Below are positions 6,633-13,124 of a stretch of 13,124 bases of DNA, piece by piece. The stretch lies in NCBI GenBank assembly GCA_002085285.1, contig NATK01000102.1, positions 1 through 13,124 on the forward strand. Reading direction: 5' to 3'. The DNA comes from Candidatus Latescibacteria bacterium 4484_7. Lineage in GTDB: Bacteria; Krumholzibacteriota; Krumholzibacteriia; Krumholzibacteriales; Krumholzibacteriaceae. The position numbers and the translations under genes are program-made. Every line of letters begins with the position of its first letter. The first letter of the stretch is position 1. The notes under the pieces are model-generated. The model did no database searches and was not told the origin of the DNA. It saw only the letters and a program-made list of their open reading frames with translations.

Positions 6633-7321
6633 ATGGAGAAGAAACGTAGGTTTTGCCTGATCGCTCTGATTCTGGCGTCTTTACTGGCCGTAAGTTCAAC
6701 TTCTCTCATGGCTGAAAAGCCCGGACACTTCGGTTGCCCTGTAAAGCTCCTCAACCTCGAAACAGGATACATACTGGGCAGAGGAGGGAATGTCCAGATT
6801 GGGCTCGGCCAATCCGGTTTCGGTGAGGCGGATAGGATGCAGTTGACTACCGATGTCTTGCTCGACCTTTTGACCTTTCTCAACTTCCAGGTAAAACTCG
6901 GGCTGCTTGAAGATAAGGGGCCCATGCCCGCTCTTGCAGCCGGTTTTGCATATTACAATCTCGTTTCATCTCAATACATCGTTGACACCGCGATAAAGGA
7001 AGGGTTCGCCGATACCGATATGGATATGAGCTCAGGTCTCGAGATGAGGACACCGTTTCAGTGTTTTTGTCCGTCGACCAGAATACGGTACACCGCAGTC
7101 TTCTCGGCGCATTCGACGTCGATCTGGTCGACAGGCTCAAGGTGATTCTCGAGCTCGGTTATGATTTTTCCTATGAGCACGCGAGAGGCGGAGTCGGGGT
7201 AAGGCTCGCTCTGTTGAACAGCTTCACCCTTCAGGTAGGAGCTCTTTGGCCCGGAATAAAGATCGGGGAGGATTTTGAACTGCCGGTGCTTCCAAACGTC
7301 TCGATGCTCTGGCGTTTTTAG
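6633..7321 (+). pseudogene. Exported, outer-membrane-like protein of unknown function, frame-disrupted
   Basis: I do not recognise the family. From ATG 6633 the protein starts with a clear Sec signal peptide: basic MEKKRR, a hydrophobic stretch CLIALILASLLAVSST, and a likely cleavage after SLMA. The mature part has alternating glycine- and aromatic-rich segments (GYILGRGGNVQIGLGQSGFG; LNFQVKLGLL) like short beta-barrel proteins. Frame one runs plausibly to about 7030-7055. A second frame, open from about 7025 (YELRSRDEDTVSVFLSVDQ), carries a coherent C-terminal half (LLGAFDVDLVDRLKVILELG, YDFSYEHARGGVGVRLALLN) ending WRF at 7321, an aromatic last residue as in many outer-membrane barrels. The joint product would be about 230 residues. 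Without a family I cannot say whether sequence is missing or only a base shifted. GAGG at 6618-6621 is a rather distant ribosome-binding site. A lipoprotein gene follows after 56 nt. Confidence 0.6.
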
Positions 7322-7377
7322 AATGGTTTGCGATTGAAGGTCGGAGGTTGGTTTTACTGCTGAAGAGAGGTGCATCT

Positions 7378-7908
7378 ATGAAAAAACTTCTGATTATCCT
7401 GCTCGCGCTCGCGATCTTTGCTGGATGCAAGACGACGCTCAAGATAAACAACAAGACCGACCCGCAAAGTATAGATTCGATCGTTCTTGTTACACCTTTG
7501 AGTCATTACTACAACGAGGTGGAGATAGATGTCCCCGAAGAGATTAGGGGAGACGACTACGATGTAACCCGTGCCGACATGTTTGCTGACATAACGGCCA
7601 GCGAACTTACAAGTCCCGTATTCGTAAGGCTCTTCGTAGGGCTCGAAAGCGGAGAGGCAAATATCGACGACGCGACTCGAAACGAGCTTGTCGCTGCGGA
7701 TACGATCGATGTAGGCGAGGTTTTCCACGTGGCGGTGAAGAGCCCTCCGCTCGTTCTCAAGGCCTTGAATCAGGACCGATTCTATATAAAGGCTGTGGTA
7801 ACGACGGCGGGTCCGACGGCCGGCTACGTCAACGTTGACAACATCTACCTCGACATCTGGCTTGAGAAGGAAACGAGCGGCCTTTTCCCGTTCTTCTATC
7901 TATTTTAA
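7378..7908 (+). CDS. Putative lipoprotein of unknown function (176 aa)
   Basis: The start ATG 7378 has AGAGG 7 nt upstream and gives a short type II signal peptide: MKKLLIILLALAIFAGC, with a lipobox (IFAGC) and Cys17 as the predicted lipidated residue. Mature Lys18 follows the cysteine, so there is no Asp retention signal. The remainder is acidic with several predicted beta strands (IDSIVLVTPL, VFVRLFVGLES, RFYIKAVVTTAG, NIYLDIWLEKE) and no domain I recognise. It ends FPFFYLF. It sits 56 nt after the exported-protein gene in the same direction, so they may act together at the cell envelope. Its stop shares four bases with the stop of the convergent YjbQ-family gene. Confidence 0.75.
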   Translation: MKKLLIILLALAIFAGCKTTLKINNKTDPQSIDSIVLVTPLSHYYNEVEIDVPEEIRGDDYDVTRADMFADITASELTSPVFVRLFVGLESGEANIDDATRNELVAADTIDVGEVFHVAVKSPPLVLKALNQDRFYIKAVVTTAGPTAGYVNVDNIYLDIWLEKETSGLFPFFYLF

Positions 7909-8303
7909 TGTTCGTTGACGCTGACAATGCAGCGGCGTGTCCGTGGTCCGTCGAACTCGCAGAAGAACACCGCCTGCCATGTTCCAAGGATGAGCCTTCC
8001 CGAGCTCACGAGGATCGTTTCCGATGCCCCAACGAGCGACGATTTTACGTGGGCGTCGGAGTTGCCCTCTGCATGTAGGTACGAGCCTCTGTACGGCACG
8101 AGTTTCTCGAGGGTGTTGACTATGTCCCTCGCTACGTTGGGGTCGGCCTTCTCGTTGATCGTGACGGCAGCCGTCGTGTGAGGCACGAAGACTGTGCATA
8201 TCCCTTCGTTCACTCCGCTCTCTTCAACGATTCTTTCGACTTCCCCTGTTATGTCTATGAATTCGTTTCTCTTTTTTGTTCTTACGGTCATTTCTTTTGT
8301 CAT
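7905..8303 (-). CDS. YjbQ / UPF0047 family protein (secondary thiamin-phosphate synthase activity)
   Basis: A 132-residue protein of the widespread YjbQ family. Members have a small trimeric fold and show weak thiamin-phosphate synthase activity, though the true cellular role is not settled. Family motifs are all present: CTVFVPHTTAAVTINE (about residues 41-56), HAEGNSDAHVKSSLVG (about 77-92) and a C-terminal GTWQAVFFCEFDGPRTR. The length is normal. ATG 8303 is preceded by AAGGAG at 6 nt; an internal ATG (fifth codon) is a possible alternative start. It is divergent from pepD and convergent with the lipoprotein gene, so it appears monocistronic. Presence of Thi4 in the same window is suggestive of thiamin metabolism, but the two are 6 kb apart. 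Confidence 0.92.
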   Translation of the reverse strand: MTKEMTVRTKKRNEFIDITGEVERIVEESGVNEGICTVFVPHTTAAVTINEKADPNVARDIVNTLEKLVPYRGSYLHAEGNSDAHVKSSLVGASETILVSSGRLILGTWQAVFFCEFDGPRTRRCIVSVNEH

Positions 8304-8353
8304 CGGCGGCTCCTTTTCAATAATCGAAAACCGAAAGGTGTCATTCGTTCTTC

Positions 8354-8359
8354 ATTGTA
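8354..8359 (-). promoter_or_regulatory. Possible -10 element for the YjbQ-family gene
   Basis: On the minus strand TACAAT (five of six to consensus) lies about 50 nt before the gene start. No good -35 element is seen 16-18 nt upstream. Low confidence. Confidence 0.2.
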
Positions 8360-8410
8360 CAGAGTTGCGGGCGTCGAGATAGGCGCTGTCGGTTTCATCC
8401 ATTCTAATGC

Positions 8411-8440
8411 TTGACTCGACTGCTTCGATTAAAATATAGT
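8411..8440 (+). promoter_or_regulatory. Putative promoter for the pepD-like gene
   Basis: TTGACT (8411-8416) and TATAGT (8435-8440) each match consensus at five of six positions with 18 nt spacing. Transcription would start near 8447, leaving a leader of about 150 nt to the ATG at 8597. The leader contains a small hairpin TCTTC-TAAA-GAAGA (8512-8525) without a T-run. A second TATAGT at 8458-8463 lacks a -35. Confidence 0.45.
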
Positions 8441-8596
8441 CGATTTTCTTGATTTTTTATAGTATCTTAATCTTCCGACCATTCAGTATGGTGCGGCGGA
8501 GCCTTGCATTGTCTTCTAAAGAAGATCAGGGTAATCGTAGGTATCTGGAGATGTTTTGAACGCAGTGCATTTTTTCTGAAAGGGAGGTAGCGAACG

Positions 8597-10051
8597 ATGT
8601 CTATCGAAGGACTGGAGCCAAAGGAGCTTTGGAAGCACTTTGACAAGATCAGAAGTATCCCCCGCTGCTCGGGTCACGAAGAGCAGCTCGCCGAGTATCT
8701 TCTCAGCTATGCGAAGGGCAAGAATCTCGAGGCGAAGAAAGATTCGAACGGCAATGTCGTGATCAAGGTGCCAGCCACGCCTGGTCATGAGAACGCTCCC
8801 GTAGTCGTTTTGCAGGGGCACATGGACATGGTATGTGAGAAGAACGCCGATGTCGATCATGATTTCAGCAAGGACCCGATCGAGCTTGTGCTCGACGGCG
8901 ATTGGCTCAAGGCTAATGGAACTACTCTTGGCGCCGACAACGGGATCGGTCTCGCAGCCGCTCTGGCGACGATCGATGCCGAGGATGTCGTGCACGGTCC
9001 CCTGGAGCTTCTTTTCACCGTCGACGAAGAGGTCGGGCTTACCGGTGCCGGCAAGCTCGAGCCGGGATTCCTCGAAGGGAAGACGCTGCTCAACCTCGAC
9101 AGCGAAGAGATCGGCGCAGTCTATATCGGCTGCTCGGGAGGCGGTGACAGCACGACAAGGTTCCCTGTCAAATTCGTAGATGCGCCTGTCGGGACGAAGA
9201 GCTATCTCCTCAAGGTCACCGGCTTGCGGGGAGGGCACTCTGGCATAGACATAATCGAGCAGAGGGGCAATGCGATAAAGATTCTTGGAAGGCTTCTCTG
9301 GAAGGCATCGCGCATGCAACCGTGCCACGTCGCTTCGATAAACGGCGGGAACAAGCGCAACGCCATACCTCGCGAGGCCGTCGCCGAGGTGATGGTTCTC
9401 GAGACCGCCGTCGATGAGCTGTCCAAGCTCATCGCAGACGAAACGCAGCGTATAGCCGAGGAGCTCGGAGGCAGAGAGAAAGATATGGACGTGAGGATAG
9501 AGATGGCCGAAAAGCCGATCACTCAGGTGCTCGATGAAGAGAGTCAGAAGAAGCTCCTCAATCTCATTCTTGCCATTCCTCACGGTGTCGAGGCGATGAG
9601 TTACGACATCCCGGGCCTTGTAGAGACATCGAACAACTTGGCAACCATTTCGACGGGTGCTAAAGAGGTGGTTATAGGAACGTCCACGCGAAGTTCGATC
9701 GGCAGTGCGCTGCAGGCCCTGCGAGACAGGATCCGCGCGGTTGCAGAGCTCGCTGGAGCCGAGATTACAGAGGACGAGCCTTACCCAGGATGGAAGCCGA
9801 ATCTCGAATCGAAGGTCCTCGCCGTCGTGAGCAAAGTCCACGAGCGCGAATTAGGCGAGAAGCCCGAGATGAAAGCCATTCACGCGGGGCTCGAATGCGG
9901 GATCATCGGTGAAAAGTTCCCTGGAATGGACATGGTTTCGTTCGGACCGCAGATAGAGCATCCTCACTCTCCCGAGGAAAGGGTGAACATCCCTTCGGTC
10001 GAGAAGTTCTGGAAGCTTCTCAAGGCCGTGCTCGCGGAGCTGGCTGCTTAA
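8597..10051 (+). CDS. pepD: Aminoacyl-histidine dipeptidase (PepD-like, M20 family metallopeptidase)
   Basis: A cytoplasmic zinc peptidase expected to split dipeptides such as Xaa-His (carnosine-type) to free amino acids. At 484 residues it has the normal length. Motifs: H75-M-D77 (LQGHMDMVCEK), bridging D114 (GADNGIGLA), catalytic and metal-binding acidic residues E144/E145 (TVDEEVGLTGA), D168 (LNLDSEE), the lid-domain segment GLRGGHSGIDI, INGGNKRNAIPRE, HAGLECGII and a late H457 (EHPHSPEE). A strong AGGGAGGT site lies 8 nt upstream of ATG. The gene has its own promoter and converges with P5C dehydrogenase, with only 15 nt between the stops and no terminator between them. With the dipeptide epimerase and P5C dehydrogenase it fits an organism that uses peptides and amino acids. 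Confidence 0.94.
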   Translation: MSIEGLEPKELWKHFDKIRSIPRCSGHEEQLAEYLLSYAKGKNLEAKKDSNGNVVIKVPATPGHENAPVVVLQGHMDMVCEKNADVDHDFSKDPIELVLDGDWLKANGTTLGADNGIGLAAALATIDAEDVVHGPLELLFTVDEEVGLTGAGKLEPGFLEGKTLLNLDSEEIGAVYIGCSGGGDSTTRFPVKFVDAPVGTKSYLLKVTGLRGGHSGIDIIEQRGNAIKILGRLLWKASRMQPCHVASINGGNKRNAIPREAVAEVMVLETAVDELSKLIADETQRIAEELGGREKDMDVRIEMAEKPITQVLDEESQKKLLNLILAIPHGVEAMSYDIPGLVETSNNLATISTGAKEVVIGTSTRSSIGSALQALRDRIRAVAELAGAEITEDEPYPGWKPNLESKVLAVVSKVHERELGEKPEMKAIHAGLECGIIGEKFPGMDMVSFGPQIEHPHSPEERVNIPSVEKFWKLLKAVLAELAA

Positions 10052-10066
10052 AACCGATTGCTTGAG

Positions 10067-11698
10067 TTATTCCTCGAGCATGAACGGATATCTGTAGTCT
10101 TTCGGCGGAACGAAGCTCTCCTTTATCGTTCTCGGGCTCGTCCAACGGATCATGTTGAGCAGGCTGCCTGCCTTGTCGTTTGTACCTGATGCTCTGCTTC
10201 CGCCGAAAGGCTGCTGATTCACCACGGCACCGGTAGGCTTGTCGTTGATGTAGAAGTTGCCTGCTGCACCTCTAAGCGCCTGTGTCATTTTTACGATTGC
10301 GGCCCTGTCGGTGGAGAAGATACTTCCCGTGAGCGCGTAGGCGGCAGTCCTGTCGCAGAGCTCGAGGGTGCGGTCGAGCTGCTTGTCGTTGTACACGTAG
10401 ATCGTGATGGCCGGACCGAAGATTTCCTCACGCATAGTCTTGAAGTCGGGCCTCCTTGCGAGGATAACGGTGGGCTCTATGAAGTATCCCACACTATCGT
10501 CACACTTGCCTCCGTATATCACCTCTGCGTGCGGCGAGCGCTTCGCATAATTGATGTACGACTTTATGCTTTCGAATGCCGCCTTGTCGATGACTGCCGA
10601 CATGAAGTTTCTGAAGTCCATTACGTCGCCCATCGTGATCGTCTCGAGCTGGGCGAAGAGTTCCGCCTTGAGCTTTTTCCAAATGCTTCTCGGTATGTAT
10701 GCACGCGAAGCCGCCGAGCACTTCTGGCCCTGATATTCGAATGCCCCTCTCACGATCGCAGTCACCACGGCGTCAAGATCTGCCGAAGGATGAACGAAGA
10801 TGAAGTCCTTGCCCCCCGTCTCGCCGACGATTCTCGGGTATGCCTTGTAGTTTCTGATGTTGGCGCCAATCGTTGCCCACATGTTCTGGAAGGTCGATGT
10901 ACTGCCCGTGAAGTGGACGCCGGAGAGGTCGGGATGGGTCAGGACTGTCGGACCGACTTTCGAGCCTGTCCCCGGTATCATATTGATGACTCCGTCTGGA
11001 AGTCCAGCCTTCTTGAGGAGCTGCATGATGTAGTGTGCCGCGTAGACTGCACTCGAAGCGGGTTTCCAGACTACGGTATTGCCCATGATCGCAGGAGCCG
11101 TTGGGAGGTTGCCGGCGATCGATGTAAAATTGAAAGGCGTTACCGCGAAAACGAATCCGTCGAGAGGTCTCGCCTCTGTCATGTTCCAAGTCCCCTTGGA
11201 AGATTCAGGCTGGGTGGCGAGAATCTGCATCATGTAGTAAGTATTGAAACGGAAGAAGTCAATGAGCTCGCAGGCGGAATCGATCTCCGCCTGAAAAACC
11301 GTTTTGCTCTGGCCGAGCATCGTTGCGGCGTTGAGCGTCTGCCTGAATTCTCCGGAGAGCATATCGGCAGCTTTAAGGAATATAGCTGCCCTTGCTTCCC
11401 ACGGCATCCTCGACCACTCCTCTTTAGCCTTGAGAGCAGCCTTGATGGCCGACTCCACCTGTTTCGAGCCCGCCTTGTGATATTTAGCGAGGATGTGTTC
11501 GTGATTGTGAGGAACACGGCAGTACCCGAAGTCGCCGGTTCTAACGTTTTTCCCGCCAATCACGCATGGAATCTCGATCTTCTTTCTGGAGAGTTCCTTT
11601 AGCTTCGCCTTGAGCTCCTTCTTTTCCTCGCTGCCCGGCGCATACGATTTTATAGGTTCGTTGTCGGGCATCTTGTATTTCGGTATACCTGTGATCAT
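10067..11698 (-). CDS. pruA: L-glutamate gamma-semialdehyde (1-pyrroline-5-carboxylate) dehydrogenase
   Basis: Oxidises glutamate semialdehyde, in equilibrium with 1-pyrroline-5-carboxylate, to glutamate with NAD+, the last step of proline and a step of arginine/ornithine breakdown. The 543-residue protein matches the single-domain, eukaryotic-like class of this enzyme rather than the large bifunctional PutA. Aldehyde dehydrogenase residues visible: N190 (VTPFNF), K212 (VWKPAS), the GSTSTF loop (about 265-270), general base E293 (VGETGGKD), catalytic C327 (YQGQKCSAASR), EEIFGP (424-429) and the C-terminal QQPFGGSRASGT substrate loop. ATG 11698 has GGAGGT 6 nt upstream. No proline dehydrogenase is in view, so P5C may come from ornithine or from a gene elsewhere. 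The open reading frame is whole. Confidence 0.94.
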   Translation of the reverse strand: MITGIPKYKMPDNEPIKSYAPGSEEKKELKAKLKELSRKKIEIPCVIGGKNVRTGDFGYCRVPHNHEHILAKYHKAGSKQVESAIKAALKAKEEWSRMPWEARAAIFLKAADMLSGEFRQTLNAATMLGQSKTVFQAEIDSACELIDFFRFNTYYMMQILATQPESSKGTWNMTEARPLDGFVFAVTPFNFTSIAGNLPTAPAIMGNTVVWKPASSAVYAAHYIMQLLKKAGLPDGVINMIPGTGSKVGPTVLTHPDLSGVHFTGSTSTFQNMWATIGANIRNYKAYPRIVGETGGKDFIFVHPSADLDAVVTAIVRGAFEYQGQKCSAASRAYIPRSIWKKLKAELFAQLETITMGDVMDFRNFMSAVIDKAAFESIKSYINYAKRSPHAEVIYGGKCDDSVGYFIEPTVILARRPDFKTMREEIFGPAITIYVYNDKQLDRTLELCDRTAAYALTGSIFSTDRAAIVKMTQALRGAAGNFYINDKPTGAVVNQQPFGGSRASGTNDKAGSLLNMIRWTSPRTIKESFVPPKDYRYPFMLEE

Positions 11699-11770
11699 CT
11701 GGTACCTCCGTTCGAATGAGTTTTATGTAACCTTCTTTTCGAAAAACCGTAGTAGTAGATATCGTCGAAG

Positions 11771-11783
11771 TGCCTGCAAGGCA
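11771..11783. repeat. Short inverted repeat upstream of the P5C dehydrogenase gene
   Basis: TGCCT-GCA-AGGCA is a perfect 5 bp inverted repeat around a 3 nt centre. It lies about 70 nt upstream of the dehydrogenase start and about 50 nt before the tRNA-Trp promoter. It could be an operator but has nothing else to support it. Confidence 0.25.
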
Positions 11784-11833
11784 TAGTGGAATATATCACA
11801 AAGCTCTCGAACGGGTCAATATCGCTAAAAAAC

Positions 11834-11861
11834 TTGACTTTGCATTTCGTAATGTTATCAT
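11834..11861 (+). promoter_or_regulatory. Promoter for tRNA-Trp (and possibly trpS)
   Basis: TTGACT (11834-11839) and TATCAT (11856-11861) each match consensus at five of six positions with 16 nt spacing. Initiation would be near 11868, about 29 nt upstream of the mature tRNA 5' end. Confidence 0.55.
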
Positions 11862-11896
11862 ATAAAAGTTATCCAATAAGCATCTTACGATGTTTC

Positions 11897-11970
11897 AGGG
11901 GTGTAGCTCAAGTGGCTAGAGCATCGGTCTCCAAAACCGGTGGTTGCGGGTTCGAGTCCTGCCACCCCTA
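11897..11970 (+). tRNA. tRNA-Trp (CCA anticodon)
   Basis: A complete cloverleaf can be drawn. The acceptor stem AGGGGTG (11897-11903) pairs with CACCCCT (11963-11969) over seven base pairs. The D arm is GCTC/GAGC, the anticodon loop CTCCAAA reads CCA for tryptophan, the anticodon stem is TCGGT/ACCGG with one T-G pair, and the T arm GCGGG-TTCGAGT-CCTGC has one G-T pair. The 3' CCA is not encoded. The discriminator base 73 is A, followed by a T-run. Most bacterial tRNA-Trp genes have G73, with A73 being typical of archaea and eukaryotes. The gene lies 125 nt before trpS on the same strand. Confidence 0.97.
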
Positions 11971-12039
11971 TTTTTTTCGAGAAAAAAAACTGGCCGATTT
12001 TTTCTGTTTCTTTTTATTTCTATGCCGGTTAATATCTTT

Positions 12040-12069
12040 CGTCAAATGCGCTATCCTGGATGTTTGACG
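12040..12069 (+). promoter_or_regulatory. Inverted repeat in the trpS leader
   Basis: CGTCAAA (12040-12046) and TTTGACG (12063-12069) form a perfect 7 bp inverted repeat around a 16 nt centre, ending 26 nt before the trpS start. It could be an operator or a leader hairpin affecting translation. No T-run follows, and I see no T-box sequence, so tRNA-sensing attenuation is not supported. Confidence 0.35.
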
Positions 12070-12095
12070 GTTTCGTATTTCGCAAGGAGTGGTGG

Positions 12096-13118
12096 ATGAG
12101 CAGGAAGAGAGTCACGAGTGGGATGAGGCCGACGGGCAGCTTGCATCTTGGAAATCTTCTCGGAGCCCTTAACAACTGGGTCAAGCTTCAAGACGAATAT
12201 GACTGTTTCTATTTCATTGTAGATTGGCACGCGCTTACGACACCCGGCGGACGGGGTGCAGTAGGCTATGAGAATGTAGGCTCACTCAGAGACAGGGTGA
12301 TGGAACTCGCCGTAGATTGGCTTGCAGTGGGTCTCGATCCGAACAAGAGCACGATATTCATTCAGTCGCAAGTTTCCGAAGTCGCCGAGCTGCACCTGCT
12401 CTTCTCGATGATCACTCCACTGGGGTGGCTCGAACGCAATCCAACATACAAGGATATGGTTCAAAGCTACAAGATCGAATATCCGAGTTACGGGCTTCTC
12501 GGCTATCCGACGCTTCAGTCGGCGGATATCCTTCTGTACAAGGGTGACTATGTCCCCGTGGGAAAGGATCAGGAGGCTCATGTCAACATGACTCGTGACC
12601 TTGCGGCGAGGTTTAACAGCCTCTATGGGAGGGATGTTTTTCCTATCACCGAGGTCCTTTTGACCGAGGTGCCCAAGGTTCCAGGCATAGACGGTGTCGA
12701 CAGGAAGATGAGCAAGAGCTCGGGGAATTACATAGCGCTTTCCTTCACCGAGGAAGAGACGACGGAGAAGGTGAAGAGCATGTTCACCGATCCCGTGAAG
12801 ATAAGGAAAAACGATCCGGGCCATCCCGACGGTTGCGTAGTGTACACCTTTCACGGAATCTACAACCGCGAGAATCAACAAACGATCAGGAAGGAATGCG
12901 AAGGAGGAGAGAGGGGATGCGTCGCTTGCAAGATGGAGCTTGCCGAAAAGATGAACGGAGCTCTGAGGGAGATGCGGCAGAGGAGAACGGAGATAGAGAA
13001 AAACGAGAAGATGCTTCGCGAGGTGCTCAACGACGGAGCGAGCAGGGCGAGAAGGGTCGCCGAAGCGACTATGAAGGATGTGAGAGACGTGATGAACCTG
13101 CCTCCGCGCGAGCTTTAG
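12096..13118 (+). CDS. trpS: Tryptophanyl-tRNA synthetase, with Fe-S-type cysteine motif
   Basis: Class I synthetase that charges tRNA-Trp with tryptophan using ATP; cytoplasmic. ATG 12096 (340 codons) is chosen over the upstream in-frame ATG 12060 because AGGAG lies about 7 nt before it and the family begins close to MSRKRVTSGMRPTG. The HIGH-type signature is TGSLHLGN (13-20) and the second signature KMSKS is at 204-208. Residues GYPTLQSADILLY and VGKDQEAHVNMTRDLA are typical. Cysteines at 247, 268, 275 and 278 give C-x20-C-x6-C-x2-C, close to the C-x22-C-x6-C-x2-C motif that binds a 4Fe-4S cluster in Thermotoga maritima TrpRS. A proline/glycine-rich stretch at residues 50-57 looks inserted after WHALTT. 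An ATG directly follows the stop, suggesting a coupled downstream gene. Confidence 0.96.
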   Translation: MSRKRVTSGMRPTGSLHLGNLLGALNNWVKLQDEYDCFYFIVDWHALTTPGGRGAVGYENVGSLRDRVMELAVDWLAVGLDPNKSTIFIQSQVSEVAELHLLFSMITPLGWLERNPTYKDMVQSYKIEYPSYGLLGYPTLQSADILLYKGDYVPVGKDQEAHVNMTRDLAARFNSLYGRDVFPITEVLLTEVPKVPGIDGVDRKMSKSSGNYIALSFTEEETTEKVKSMFTDPVKIRKNDPGHPDGCVVYTFHGIYNRENQQTIRKECEGGERGCVACKMELAEKMNGALREMRQRRTEIEKNEKMLREVLNDGASRARRVAEATMKDVRDVMNLPPREL

Positions 13119-13124
13119 ATGGAG

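Noticed and set aside
8516..9841. 441-codon minus-strand ORF opposite pepD
   Set aside because: It is the antisense shadow of a clear M20 peptidase gene; its length comes from the codon bias of the real gene.
10529..11602. 357-codon plus-strand ORF opposite the P5C dehydrogenase
   Set aside because: Antisense shadow of a full aldehyde dehydrogenase with catalytic Cys and Glu.
11971..11989. Intrinsic terminator after tRNA-Trp
   Set aside because: The T7/A8 pairing contains no G-C pairs; the T-run alone might weaken elongation, but the evidence is too thin to call.
11786..12067. 93-codon plus-strand ORF overlapping the tRNA
   Set aside because: It reads straight through tRNA-Trp and has no ribosome-binding site or protein-like composition.
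1..13124. CRISPR array, insertion sequence, prophage or defence system
   Set aside because: No regularly spaced repeats, transposase, integrase or defence-type genes were found in either strand.

Overview
The window comes from a bacterial chromosome of moderate GC with many AGG/AGA/ATA codons. Several points suggest an anaerobe with a double-membrane envelope: a predicted Sec-exported beta-barrel-like protein next to a lipoprotein, a Thi4-type thiazole synthase, and a tryptophanyl-tRNA synthetase with an iron-sulfur-type cysteine motif first described in Thermotoga. I cannot name the lineage from sequence alone. I see no insertion sequence, phage gene or CRISPR array.

Layout, left to right. 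On the minus strand lie thi4 (broken), a 51-codon cysteine-containing small ORF and a dipeptide epimerase (running off the left edge); their order and an ATGA overlap suggest one operon. Divergent from it, on the plus strand, is a predicted ABC-class ATPase (broken), then a soluble PAS-GAF histidine kinase overlapping a NarL-type response regulator (broken). About 0.7 kb without a gene follows; it contains a striking closed, terminator-ended structured RNA candidate (6231-6421). Next come a signal-peptide protein (frame-disrupted) and a lipoprotein, meeting tail-to-tail with a YjbQ-family protein. PepD-like dipeptidase (plus) and 1-pyrroline-5-carboxylate dehydrogenase (minus) also converge. 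The right end has tRNA-Trp(CCA) with a good promoter, followed by trpS. A start codon directly after the trpS stop suggests a further gene beyond the edge.

The most unusual property is in the left half. Five genes between 1.1 and 7.1 kb each have a local defect. In four of them (Thi4, ABC ATPase, histidine kinase, response regulator) the flanking sequence is well conserved but a block expected from the family is missing, of roughly 20 to 80 nt. The breaks are out of frame in Thi4, the ATPase and the regulator, and in frame in the kinase. The fifth, the exported protein, has a frame break of unknown size. The genes to the right of 7.3 kb look whole. This is either clustered real deletion or an assembly/sequencing artefact; read-level data would decide.

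Functional themes: thiamin thiazole synthesis (thi4), peptide and amino-acid catabolism (dipeptide epimerase, PepD, P5C dehydrogenase), signal transduction (kinase/regulator pair), cell envelope (exported protein plus lipoprotein), and tryptophan charging (tRNA-Trp plus TrpRS).
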